Shown here: in pieces, positions 35,461 to 45,950 of the stretch
Numbering within the stretch: position 1 is the first letter of the stretch
How the letters are laid out: every line of letters begins with the position of its first letter
Source of the DNA: Molossus alvarezi
Taxonomy: Eukaryota > Chordata > Mammalia > Chiroptera > Molossidae
Assembly (NCBI GenBank): GCA_037176705.1
Contig: CM073890.1
Coordinates: 97,516,591-97,580,590, forward strand
Direction of reading: 5' to 3'
Length of the DNA: 64,000 bases
Program-made: the position numbers and the translations under genes
The notes under the pieces: generated by a model
The model's input: only the letters and a program-made list of their open reading frames with translations
Database searches by the model: none
What the model was told of the DNA's origin: nothing

Positions 35461-36945
35461 TCACCTTGGAAAGGCTGAATCTCTGACAGGGGTGCTGTTG
35501 CTTTTTCCCACAGATCTGGGAAGAAGCACACTGGCCACCGTCCTTAGTGGCTGCATCTCAGCAAAAACTCTGAGTGCCCTCCAAATCCCGGGTGTCCGCA
35601 CACAGTTCCAGCCCAGTCTGCCCTCCCTCTCCGGTAGCCCTCAGGTGAGTGGCTGTGGCTATTTTAGCGCTCTGTCCTGCTCTCTGTGCTGTGGAGCAGG
35701 CTTGGTCTTTATTCCCCAAGGGTACTGCTCACAGCTAAGACTGCTACTGTCCCTGGGCTCCCAGCCCGCCACCCTCTTGCGCCTCCGCAGATCCTACCAG
35801 TGTTCCTGGTTATATGATCTTGTCCTGCTGCTTTTCTGTTGCTTTTTTCTTGAGGATTTGTCTTTATTTTAGTTGTAATTCCCATTTGGTCCTGAGAGAT
35901 GGTCTGTGTAGCTTGCATTCACTCCACCTCCATTTTCACATCCTCTAAGCCTATCTTGTGTGCAGCTGGGTTGCACAGGTCTCTCTGGTGCCCCTGCATC
36001 CTGCAGGTCCTGCTGGTAACTGGATCGCACAGCTCCTTTGGGGACCCAGCTCTATGCCTGCCTTATGGGCTGCTGGGTAGCATAGGCCTCTGTGGTGCTT
36101 CAGCACCCCGCAGGTTCCGTGAGTAACTAGGGTAACAAGATCCCACAGTCCTGCTGGGTTGCACAGGCCTCTCTGGAGCCTCAGCAAGCCGCAGGTCCTG
36201 CAGGTAACTGGATCGAACAGTCGCTGCTGGGTCACACAGGCCTCTCTGGCGCCCCTGCACCCTGCAGGTTCAGTGGGCAGGCAGCTGCATTGCACTAGTC
36301 CCTCTCGGGCTCTGGCTTCCCACTGCTCTTGTGAGCGGCTCTTTCACACAAGCCTCTGTGGAGCCCCAGACCCGCCTCTGGCGGCTGGGGAGTGCTGCTG
36401 CCCCGTGGGGCTCAACTCCTGCTCAGTCTTTGCTGTAGTTTTTGGGGATGGGTCTCAGCTGCTGGTCTGTGCTTCTGTTGCCTGGGGATGGATGTCTGCT
36501 CCCCAGCCTCTGTTGCTGGGGGTACATCTCCACTCTGATCACTGCTACTATGGGGGGTGGTGCTGGGCACCCGGCTGTCTGTGGCTTCCGTGACCAGCAC
36601 CTTGGCAGCTCCACTACTGTGCATTGGTCTGTGTTGACACAGAGTGTCCACTGGTCCGATGGTGCCAGGTGCGTTGCTGGGCTCAAATTGCTGGGCCCTA
36701 GCCGCTCCCACTGCCTCCTCCAAGGGAAGACCCGGGATCTTCCAAAATGCTGGGACCTTCCTGCAGAGCAGGGAGAAGGGCCCTGAAGGGCTGCTCACCA
36801 TGGTAGAGGCTGCTCCGTGGCTCTGCACTGCCTGGGTTTGGTCATCCACCTTCACGTCCACTCACACCCTCTTACACACTCGCTCACTCTCTCACACACT
36901 CACCCTCCCTCAGGTCCTGCCCACTGCCATCTTCTCAGGACCAGC
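35460..36945 (-). promoter_or_regulatory. Long-form L1 5'UTR with repeated blocks
   Basis: About 1.5 kb, GC-rich. The part next to ORF1 (35460-35940) is homologous to the 5'UTR of the L1 at 8.3 kb. Upstream of that, a CTGGGTTGCACAGGCCTCTCTGG-like unit (pattern) occurs four times, starting at about 35968, 36075, 36156 and 36229. The far 5' end reads, on the - strand, GAGAAGATGGCAGTGGGCAG and contains a YY1-like AAGATGGC. The outer L1 has a matching 5' end (GAAAAGATAGCAGTGGGCAG, near 39357). Promoter function is inferred. Confidence 0.65.
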
Positions 36946-36956
36946 AGTCATTTATT
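36946..36956. repeat. Right TSD of inner L1
   Basis: AGTCATTTATT, matching the left copy; outer L1 ORF2 continues directly after it. Confidence 0.85.
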
Positions 36957-37702
36957 AAATCTAGCAAATTTTTGATGGAATCTTTAGGGTTTTTTTGTAC
37001 AATATCATATCATCTGCAAATAATGACAGTTTCACTTTCTCCTTCCCAATTTGGATCCCTTTTATTCTTTCTTAATGTCTAATTGCTGTGGCTAAGACTT
37101 CCAGTACTATGTTAAATAAGAGTGGCAAAAGTGAGCATCCCTGTCTTATTCCTGTTCTTAAGAGAAATGCTTTTAGTTTTTGACTATTGAGTATGATATT
37201 GGCTGTAGGTTTTTCATATATGACCTTTATTATGTCAAGATATGATCCCTCTATTACCACATTGCTGATCATTGTTATAAGAATTGGGTGCTGGATTTTG
37301 TCAAATGCTTTTTCAGCATCTATTAATAAGATCATATAATTTTTATCATTCATTTTGTTTATGTGGTGTATCACATTTATTGATTTGAAAATATTGTGCC
37401 ATCCTTGCATCCCTGGAATGAATCCCACTTGGTCATGGTGAATAATTTTTTGATGTGTTGCTAATATTTTGTTAAGGATTTTGGCATCTGTATTCATCAG
37501 GGATATTGACCTGCAATTTACTTTCTTTGTAGTGTCTTTATTCTGTTTTGGAGTTCAATTCATGCTGGCCTCTTAAAATGAGTTTGGAAGTCTTCTGTCT
37601 TCTTGGATTTTTTGGAATAGTTTGAATAAAATGGGTGTTAGATTCTTTTTGAATTTTATATAAAACTCCCCCATGAAGCTGTCTGGGTTTGGGCTTTTGT
37701 TT

Positions 37703-37977
37703 GCTGGAAGTTTCTTTTTTTTTTTTTTTATCCTCTGCGAGGACATTTTTCCATTTTTTGTTTAGGTAGAGCGGGAGGGAGAGAGAGGAACAGAGAGAGA
37801 GAGACACATCGATGTGAAGGGACACATCGAGTGGCTGCCACCCACATGACCAACCAGGGCCGGGGACAAACTGCAACCGAGGTACATGCCCTTAAGCGGG
37901 AACCGAACCGGGTCTCTCCAGACCGCAGGCCGATACTCTAACCGCTGAGCCAAACCGGCCAGGGCTGGAAGTTTCTT
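37703..37977 (-). mobile_element. Ves SINE (long-tail) inside outer L1
   Basis: Reverse-oriented SINE at 37717-37964 with poly-T, ATCCTCTGCGAGGACAT, GA tract, AGCGGGAACCGAACC and head complement CCGCTGAGCCAAACCGGCC. Flanked by GCTGGAAGTTTCTT (37703-37716 and 37964-37977). It splits outer-L1 ORF2, so it is younger than that element. Confidence 0.95.
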
Positions 37978-39389
37978 GATTACATCTTCAATTTACTTAG
38001 TTGTTATTGGTCAGTTCAAGTTTTCTATCTCTTCCTACTTCAGTTTTAGGAGACTGTGTGTTTCTAGAAATCTGTCCATTTTGCCTAGATTGTCCAATTT
38101 GTTAGCATATAATTTTCCATAGTATGTTTTAATGATCCTTTGTGTTTCTGTTATGTCAGTTGTTACTTCTCTTTTGTTTCTGATTTTGTTTATTTGGGTC
38201 CTCTCTTTTTGTTTCTTGGTGAGTCTGGCTAAGGGTCCATCACTCTTGTGTATCTTTTCAAAGAAGCAGCTCTTTGTGTTTTTGATCTTTAGAATTGTTG
38301 TTTTAGTTTCTATGTTGTTTATTTCAGCTCTGACCTTTACTATGTCTTCCTTCTACTTGCTCTGGATTTTTCTTTTGTTTACTTTCTAGTTATTTAAATA
38401 GTAGGGTTAGAAAGTCAATTAGGAGTTTTTCTTGTTTCTTGAGGTAGGCCTGTAGTGCTATGAACTTCCCTTTCGGGACTGCTGTCTCTGCATCCCATAG
38501 ATTTTGTGTTGTTGTGTGTTTGTTTTTATTGGTTTCCAGGAAATTTTAAATTTTTTCCTGAATCTTCTTGGTAACCCATTTGTTGCTTAATAACATGCTA
38601 TTTAGCCTCCATGTGTTTGTATGTTTTTGTTTTAATTAATTTCTAGTTTCATGCAATTGTGATCTGAGAAGATGCTTGATTTGATTTCAATCTTCTTAAA
38701 TTTGTAGAGACTTATTTTGTGTCTTAACATGTGGTATATCTTCAAGAATGTCTCATGTCCCCTTGAGAAGAATGTATATTCTGCTGCTTTGGGGTGAAAT
38801 GTTCAGGAAATATCCATTAAGTCTACCTGATCTAATTAGTCATTTAAGGACTCTGTGTCCTTATTAATTTTTTGTCTAGAAGATCTACGCAGTGGTGTCA
38901 GTGGGGTGGGGTTCCACTCCCTCCCAGTGAGGCTGCTGCTGTGGGGGATGGTGCTCACCTCCCCGCTGGTTGCAGCTACTGCATTAGGCACCTTGACAGC
39001 ACCACTGCGGTGCACTGGTCCACGCTGACACGGTGCAGTCCACTGGTCCGATGGTGCAAGGCATCTGGTGGACTCAGGTCGCTGGGCCCTAGCCGCTCCC
39101 TGCTGCCTCCTCCCAGAGAAGACCAGGGATCCTCCAAAATGGTGGGGCCTCCTGGCCGCACAGGGAGAAGGGCCCTGACGAGCCACTTGCCGCGGTAGCC
39201 GGCTGCTCCCCACCTGCAGCACAGGGACCCTCCGCCCCCTGTTTCTGCACTGCTCAAGGTCGGTCACCCAGTCACATCCACTCACATCCTCTCATACTCA
39301 CTCACACTCTCACAAACTCACCCTTGCTCCGGTCCTGCCCACTGCTATCTTTTCTCAAAAACCCTTTTAGATACCTGGCCTTCACTTTT

Positions 39390-40559
39390 AGCCACCTGCT
39401 CAATATTATCTTCAAAAGCATTTATTTTTGACATAATCACACATCAGCCAATGACACTGAGAGAATCGTGGTATGGAAGGCATCTGGTCTGAAAGCAAAC
39501 CAACCCAGCTTTTACTTGGTTAACATGACAATTACATTGAGTCTGACATCCAGCTTGACAGGATGTTGTGAAGCTGAGACAAAAGGAATGAAAATAGGAC
39601 ATTGGTGAGAATGGACGAATAAAGTGGAGGATGTTTCCTTTATGAAAATGTCTGCTGTGCTTGTCTTATGTTCTGGTAAAACTCCAGCCACTTGGCATTG
39701 AAATACCAGGTGACACACTTCATGCTGAATTTAGTCATAAGACACCTCTCAACCACAGCTCAGTAGAACTTGAGTTTTTCAGTGAACCTCCTAACTGCTC
39801 TTTGTCTCTTTTATCTTTTGCCCTGCACATTTGGTCATTGGCTCCTCCCAGCTAGTTTCATTTTCTAGAAGACTAACCCCAACTCCCTTATTGGAAGAGA
39901 TATTGATTTGGCTCTTTTAGGTGATGGATATTCAAAAATAAAAAGACAAGTCATTGATTCGATCAATGTTTGTCAGGTGTTTGAGCCAAGGAGATATAAA
40001 CAGAATTGTGGTAACACTGAAGAACAACCTAGATCTGCTTGAGACAATAGAAAACATCGGAAACTAAGTGGGATAGAACAACATTCCCTTACAATATGAA
40101 GCAGCAACTGCCCCGTTTCCTGGCACCTGCACTGCTATCCTAAAAATGTGTGTAGCTGAGCCCTGACTTTGTCCTCTTCTGTCCAGGAGGGAACCTTGAT
40201 GCTTTTCTTATCCCTCTCCGATCCTCCTATCTATACCCAGTTTTTGTTTTGTTTTGTTTTTTTACCAATGCTCTGAATATTCTTCCCTCTTGTCTCTTTC
40301 AGTGAGTTCCTCCATCAGTCAATACATTTGGCCCATCTATTTCTCTAACATATTCATATTAATTACCTTCATTTCCTTTAGTTCTATGAACTTGTTCATG
40401 TCTCTCTCACATGAAAAGAACAATTGAACTTAAATGCTCTTACTTAACTCCTTTCAATCTATAATTCACTTGCTTATTCCTTCCAAAACCAAGCCCCATT
40501 AAAGCCAGCATTCCTTCTTCTCAGTTCCTCACCTCTCACTTTTCGGTATCTCTATACCA
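39390..40559. other. Non-coding, nothing certain
   Basis: Between the L1 nest and a decayed L2. Expected internal exons 3 and 4 of AADAC were looked for here on the - strand and not found. Confidence 0.4.
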
Positions 40560-41045
40560 TTTGGTACTTTTTATTAATTTCTCTTTCTTAAGAAATTTGC
40601 TTAATTTCTAGACTGTATTATTTGTTGTCTAGACTAATTTATTCTTCCTCTCTGGAGCTCAGAGTTCTTAAATTACACCTTAGTCCAATCTGCATTCCCT
40701 CAGTTGGTCTATATCCCATTCATCTAAAGTAAGCAGATGCATATCAAACACTCTTCGGCTCAGGGCAGTTGGGTGATTTTCTCAATGTCACACATTGGGA
40801 ACTATGTTCCAGTGCTGCACTTCTAAATATTTCTCTTTCTATTATAATTCTGTATGTTGTGAAATTTGCAACCTACATACGTAATCTTGATTACCTTGGT
40901 CTATTATTTTCTGTATTTATCACTATATAGCACATTGTATGATTTACATGTTTATCATCTGATTAAAGTTTGTTCCCATTAGAATGTAATCTCCTAAAAT
41001 ATTGTCCGGAGGTAGTAAATATGTGAGTAAATGAGTTAACACATC
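40560..41045 (+). repeat. L2 LINE 3' fragment (probable)
   Basis: Diverged L2-like order: CTCTGGAGCTCAGAG..., then CCCATTAGAATGTAATCTCC and an ending resembling GTAAATATGTGAGTAAATGA. The TAGAATGTAAgCTCC block is typical of L2. Confidence 0.45.
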
Positions 41046-41328
41046 AGATATCCCTCTAATGTCAGAGGGAAAAGTAGCAAAGTGTGTTCTCTCAGAGTAT
41101 TGGCAGTACATATGAAAACTTTTGTCTTCTCAGTTCAAGTTGATGAGAAAAGGATATATGAAAGACAGTCATTTAAAGCTTCAAGGAAAAGTAAAACGCT
41201 GCCAGGAGAACAAAACAAGAGAAGACAAAAGAGACTAGTGTCCAAACAGAAGTGCATTGTAAACTTAACGAAGACATTATTTTCTAATAAAAGTGTTGCA
41301 TACTTTTCCAGTGAGAGCATTCACTTAC

Positions 41329-41550
41329 CAGCACTTCCATGACACCAGCCACCACCATGGTTATAGAACATATCACTTCTTAGTGCCTCTGACTTCCTCG
41401 TTGGCACATATACAAGGACAGGGGTGTGGTTGAAAGTTGTCTCAGTTACAATGATATTTTCATCTGAGGTTGGTAGAACTTTATTAAAACTCAAAAAAAT
41501 AGTCAAGGAATCAACAAAATTGTTAAGTCCTAGCAGCTCAAGAAATTCAG
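41329..41550 (-). pseudogene. AADAC: AADAC pseudogene copy 1, exon 2 (reads open)
   Basis: 222-bp exon with no stop. Acceptor TTTTTAAG precedes it and donor GTAAGT follows it. The translation contains [14 protein letters not shown], then [30 protein letters not shown], and HGGGW, the oxyanion-hole motif of the AADAC/HSL hydrolases. Its first codon is split with exon 1 (G|CT gives Ala), matching the AADAC gene structure. By itself this exon looks functional. The gene is classed as a pseudogene because exons 1 and 5 are broken and exons 3-4 were not found. Confidence 0.88.
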
Positions 41551-41639
41551 CTTAAAAATGAATCTCTAACATCTCAGAATTCAAATTCCAAATGTCAGAG
41601 ATCTATGGACATATAGGTACACTGCGGGGGCTAAAATAT

Positions 41640-42185
41640 ATATTAATACCTTCCCTCCCTCCTTCTGTGTTCTGTTAGTCTGTGCTAATAACCAAATTAA
41701 CTGAGACAGATTAACAGGAGAAAAATCACAGTTTAATGTATGTGCATGGAGAAGTCACATAAGCATGAAAATTCCAGACAGTGAGGCAACATTGGTATAT
41801 AAGATGTTTTGCACAAAGGAGACAAGTGTAGGGGGAGCACAGGGTTTCAGATTTCAGAAGTGAGAATAGACAATTAACAGGTAGTTGAGGAAACATATTC
41901 TTGTTGGCAACTCAGAAACAATGGGACACAAAGGATGTCAAGCTAACAGGCACCTTCCTGAAGCCCTCTGTCTACCATACTTAATTCAAGTTAGGCTAAG
42001 AGGAACCTCCTAAAATCTCCTTCCTGAAGGAGTTTTCTCCTTCAGAACCTCTTGGGCAGGAAAGGGGGGCAGGGTCAAAATTTTTTCCTGAATCTTTTTG
42101 TTTCTTAATAAAGAACTTAAAATCCTTATCTCAAAAAGAAGCTTCAGAGTGGCAGAATTTTGGTCCCTTCAATACATTACCCTTT
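41640..42185 (-). mobile_element. Probable ERV solo LTR
   Basis: On the - strand the sequence has an ATTAAA signal followed by CTGTGATTTTTCTCCTGTTAATCTGTC (pattern), a run typical of the R-U5 end of gammaretrovirus-like mammalian LTRs. No internal viral genes are seen beside it. Ends are not defined. Confidence 0.4.
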
Positions 42186-42289
42186 TAATAAGCTCAAATG
42201 CAATGCACTAAATTTTCATACACATCCCCTTCAGTACTTTGGAAGAACCAGAAGTGCAGAGATTATGTACATATTTAGTCCTTATGCTA

Positions 42290-42990
42290 TTGTCATAATT
42301 AGCTAGCTAATATTAATACAGGAAGAGAGCAAAGGGGAGGCCAGACATCATAAACATGGTCACCTGGGCAGCTTCACCAGGAGGCTGCAAGCTTTACACT
42401 CTCCAGGGAACCACCTGTCCATTCCTTGCAGATCACTGGGGAAAGGGATCAAACAAAGGGGAAATAAGATGGCTGCATGCGTAATGAAGTTGGGGTGATG
42501 TAAGGAAGGTGCTAGACTGTCAGTCTAGCCTGTGGAACAAAGATCATTGGCTAGGGGTCAGAGCCACTGCAAGCACATGAAATCCTGAATAGGTAATTGG
42601 TTAAACTCTTAATTATAATCCCCAAAGAGTTTTCTCTCTCTTGCTTGCTTACTTAAGCACTCCTGTTTCTCACTGGTTCCGTGACCCACACTTGTCTGTG
42701 TTTGCTCCATAGCCAAAGGGCCCTGGAAACATTGGGAACACATGCTAAGCTAGCCATATGCTGGACTGGCCTGTACTTTAATATGGAGTGAAGTCTCTGG
42801 GCAGTGGCTTTCATTTTAGCTCTGCTGAAGACACAGCTAGACTTTTTCCATGACAAGACGGAGGAAGATGGGAGCTTGGAAGGGAACCCTCTTAATCTTG
42901 CATAGTCAATAAAGCTTTCCATAATACCTTATCCTCCCATGGGGCCTCAAGAAACTCTTGTTGTCGTGGTACCCCAAGCGCTCCTCTTCC
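42290..42990 (-). repeat. Unclassified interspersed repeat, copy C
   Basis: The reverse complement aligns to copy A: CATGGAAAAAGTCTAGCTG near 42856, GCCACTGCCCAGAGAC near 42806, CCCCTAGCCAATGATC near 42558, GTGAAGCTGCCCAGG near 42377. This is the longest pairwise match in the family and fixes the orientation as opposite to copies A, B and D. Confidence 0.6.
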
Positions 42991-43155
42991 ACCAGCAACA
43001 GGTTGAGGTGCAGAAGGCCACCCCACTTATTACACTTATCCCACAAAAATGTGTTGGTTCTCTACTAAGCTTCAGGGTTACACGGATGAGAGCATGAGAA
43101 ATGCTCTTTCCAAGAACCTCAGAGTTAAGTTGGAAAGACAGATAAGTAAACTGTT

Positions 43156-43422
43156 AAAAATATAAATGCTGCCCTGGCCGGTTTGGCTCAGTGGTTAGAG
43201 CGTCGGCCTGCGGTCCCGAGAGACCCGGGTTTGGTTCCTGCTAGGGCACGTACCTCGGTTGCAGTTTGTCCCTGGCGTTGGTTGGTCGTGCAGGTGGCAG
43301 CCACTCGATATGTCCCTTTCACATCGATGTTTCTCTCTCTCTCTCCCTCCCACTCTACCTGAACAAAAAAATGGAAAAAATGTCCTCAGGGAGGATAAAA
43401 AAAAAAAAATGTAAATGCTGCC
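43156..43422 (+). mobile_element. Ves SINE, long-tail type, clean TSD
   Basis: Head GCCCTGGCCGGTTTGGCTCAG, B box GGGTTTGGTTCCTGC, tail ATGTCCTCAGGGAGGATAAA. Flanks AAAAATATAAATGCTGCC (43156-43173) and AAAAATGTAAATGCTGCC (43405-43422) differ at one base, indicating a fairly recent insertion. Confidence 0.95.
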
Positions 43423-43989
43423 ATAAAGCTTGCACATGGTAATTTGGGAGCACGCAGCAGGTGTCTGCTGGAGTAGCAAATAGAAGAGTTTCAAACAGGA
43501 AGTTTAATTTTATCTGAGTTTTGGAAGTAAGACTTTTCCTTAAGAACTTGGTTAAACAAAAAGAAAGAAAAAACCCTTCCAGGCCGAGAAACTAGTTTAG
43601 TTTGCAAATGGGGAAGCTTTTGTTGATCGAGGGATGTAAGGTTGTAAATCTGGATGTACATGGGTGGGAGTTAGGGGTGGGCGTTAAGCAGCGGGTGGGA
43701 GAACAAGGGAAGGCCAGCCTGCTACTGCGAACTGTCCTTTCCAGGCTGGATAATAAGCTAGGAAATTTCCTTGGCAAGTGAAATGGGGAAACTGTGACAG
43801 ATAGCTGATTCAAACTGGCCCCTTCCAGCATCCTGAGCTTCCTGCTTCCTTCTCCCTTGCATGTCCACTCCCTGAAGCTTTAAGCCCCCAGGACGATGAG
43901 GTTCTGATTGACTACAGAGACAGAGTTTTAGTCAAACTGGAGATAACATCTAGGCCTCAGATGTGTTTCATCTCCAGGGCCAGAAAATC
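43423..43989. other. Non-coding, nothing recognised
   Basis: No gene; a short open - strand frame at 43592-43831 has no domain I recognise. Confidence 0.4.
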
Positions 43990-44290
43990 AGCAAAACCAG
44001 ATGAAGCAACACGCTGCTTACAGTGGCCATTTATATGCTGGCCAATGACCTGTTCCCAGGTGTGACTGACAGGAAAGTACCTTCCCTATTTCACCCAGAC
44101 ATTACTGGGCTGGTGTCTCTTCTCTAACCTGTTCAGTCCTTTCCCCCCGTAGGGGACAGACCGGTGTCTTCCTGGGGAGTGTTAAACTGCAGCTTCCTGG
44201 CAAAGCTGCACAAGTGGCATGCCTACACTACTAGGCCTACCCTCTGAACCTTTCCTGTTTTCATAACTAGGTTGATTGCAACAGCATCAA
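43990..44290 (+). repeat. Unclassified interspersed repeat, copy D
   Basis: Matches the distal half of copy B: ATGACCTGTTCCCAGGTGTG, then CATTACTGGGCTGG, GCAGCTTCCTGGCAAAGCTG, GGCATGCCTACACTA and AACTAGGTTGAT. It is directly followed by LTR-like sequence. Confidence 0.6.
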
Positions 44291-44720
44291 CAGTAGGGAC
44301 CGTGACCCTGAAAGGACACACCTGGAAAGCTGAGAAATATTCTACTTAGGTCCTTCCTTGAGACCTCTCCTCAAATTCCTGCCTTTAGAACACAGATAAA
44401 AACCCTTAACACAAGGGACTCGGGGTACACTCTCTCTTTGTCTGAAGCATGCCTGTACCTTCCCTGTACCCTTTGCTCAACCATGTACGCTTTGCTTTCT
44501 TTTACCTAAGCTTTAAGGGTTTTTCTTTTGCATCTATAACTTTTTTCCTGAGTCCACACAGCCCAGGTGGCTCATTTCTTCTGCCTCTGTAGCTTTCTTT
44601 CTAAAAGGCTAAATAAACTTCTTGCGCTACAGTTCCTAACTCTAAATTCTTTCTTTGCTGAACTCAGGAACCGAGGTCTAACACTGCTGCTAACACTTTC
44701 ACCCTCCAATAGATCAGTGT
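44291..44720 (+). mobile_element. ERV LTR-like promoter/R-U5 segment
   Basis: A TATA-like AGATAAAAACCC near 44394 is followed by a pyrimidine-rich leader. An AATAAA polyadenylation signal lies near 44609 (GCTAAATAAACTTC), then TTCTTTGCTGAACTCAGG. This order is that of a gammaretrovirus-like LTR. No gag, pol or env sequence adjoins it, so it is at most a solo LTR. It may be one unit with copy D. Confidence 0.5.
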
Positions 44721-44759
44721 CTGAAGCACTTGATATATATTCTCAGTAATATTAACAAC

Positions 44760-44900
44760 TCACATACATATGAGATTGGCAATATTATCATATTCAGATA
44801 TGAGGAAAATAAACCCAGAGAGGTTAAATAAGTAGTCCAAAGTCACACAGCTTAGTAAGTGATATTTACCAGAATTCAAAATCCAGTGCTTTGATTTTTA
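44760..44900 (+). repeat. MIR SINE remnant
   Basis: ATGAGGAAAATAAACCCAGAGAGG, then AGTCCAAAGTCACACAGC and TAGTAAGTG, the standard MIR core order. Confidence 0.75.
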
Positions 44901-45589
44901 TTTAATGGACATAGCATACTCTTTCAATAAAAGATGTGAACAGATACTCGAAAATTGCCAGAGAAGGAAGCCAGCCAAACTAGTCAGGAAAAACAAGATG
45001 AATCAAGAGAATAATTGATCACAAAAAATATATATATATAAATTTTCCAGGAATAAAAAAAGACTTTAAAACAGTTTTTATAACGTCTATCCTTTGAGAA
45101 CTTTGAAAATCTATTACATTCATAAATGGTGGATATGCTGTAGGAGTAAAAAGGCTGCCAGAGAAGAAGAAAAGTTAAAAAAAAAAAAATAGTACAGAAA
45201 TATAGCTGCTTAAATAAATTTTTAAAAAGTAATTAATAGAAGGACTAAAAAAAATAATCAAGGACTTCTCACAAATTATAAGCAAAAAGAGCAAAGAAGA
45301 GCAAAAAAAAAAAGTTCTATTTCTTGAACTATGCTAGGTCTACATTACACATAGCATTAAATCAAAACTTGAGGCCATTGCTCACAGAACATGGTGTGAT
45401 ATGACATCTGACCTCTCCCAACTGAATTACAACTCCTCCCCTACGAATCCCAATGATTCACATGATTCCTTGAATTTATGAAAATTTTGTAGGTGGGGCA
45501 TTGTACTTGCTCCTGACTCTGCTGGGAAACTTTCCCCTCGATATCTAGTCTGGTTGGTTCCTTTTTCTAGTCTGGTCTCTAAGCAGGTA
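44901..45589. other. Non-coding, A-rich
   Basis: No gene or clear repeat; several A runs. Confidence 0.4.
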
Positions 45590-45830
45590 TTTCTCCTTCC
45601 AAGATGTGTTCTCTGACCTTACACACAGCCACTCTGCCCCTATCATTGGCCCAAATTTCTTTTCCTCCTGCTTATCTCCTTAAAGCTACTTCTCATTATC
45701 CATTGGATTCTAATTGGTTTTTTTCTCCACCGCTAGAAAGTAAGTTCTGTGAGAATAGACTCTTTCTTTACCTGATAGGATTTGCTAGAGAGTTCACTTG
45801 TTGAGTAAATGAGAAATAAAAGATCAACCT
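45590..45830 (+). repeat. L2 LINE 3' end
   Basis: Includes CTCTGACCTTACACACAGCC, CTAGAAAGTAAGTTCTGTGAG and a GTTGAGTAAATGAGAAATAA end, matching the L2 3' order. Confidence 0.6.
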
Positions 45831-45878
45831 GGGAGTTACAACATCCATCTGTTAATATGTTTTATCTTCTAGAAAGAT

Positions 45879-45919
45879 TATATATATGTGTATATATATA
45901 TACACATATATATATGTAT

Positions 45920-45945
<26 letters not shown>
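45879..45945. repeat. 36-bp AT palindrome plus (GA)n
   Basis: 45879-45914 is a perfect palindrome (arms TATATATATGTGTATATA) able to extrude a cruciform. A GA run follows to about 45943. Confidence 0.85.

Positions 45946-45950
<5 letters not shown>

Larger units (their letters stand above)
31162..36945 (-). mobile_element. Inner L1, full-length with internal rearrangement
   Basis: - strand L1 inserted into the outer L1. In its own sense: 5'UTR 36945 to about 35460, ORF1 remnants about 35457-34750, ORF2 from 34698 leftward, 3'UTR and T-rich complement of the tail at 31162-31453. ORF1 lacks its N-terminal portion: the MILRK segment abuts 5'UTR at about 35460. The RT motif reads FAND, not FADD (near 32640), removing a catalytic Asp. 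At 31454-31518 an inverted piece of ORF2 replaces roughly the last 600 bp of ORF2. It is inactive. Confidence 0.9.
29197..39389 (-). mobile_element. Outer L1, split by an inner L1 and a SINE
   Basis: An older - strand L1 in two pieces, 29213-31161 (3'UTR and ORF2 C-terminal part) and 36946-39373 (RT, endonuclease part, 5'UTR). The ORF2 sequence interrupted at 31161 resumes exactly at 36957. Flanks CCTGGCCTTCACTTTT at 29197-29212 and 39374-39389 are its target-site duplication. Within the 5' piece, the endonuclease segment (to about 38909) is joined straight to 5'UTR, so ORF1 and the start of ORF2 are missing. Many stops and frameshifts make it inactive. Confidence 0.92.

Noticed and set aside
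35951..36861. Several 100-150 codon frames in both strands
   Set aside because: Fall within the GC-rich L1 5'UTR, where stop codons are rare by composition.
39512..39718. Possible AADAC exon 3 or 4 between the L1 nest and exon 2
   Set aside because: Translated frames show neither the GDSAGG nucleophile elbow nor other family blocks.
42300..44720. Complete endogenous retrovirus
   Set aside because: LTR-like pieces occur but in opposite orientations, and no gag, pol or env coding sequence lies between them.
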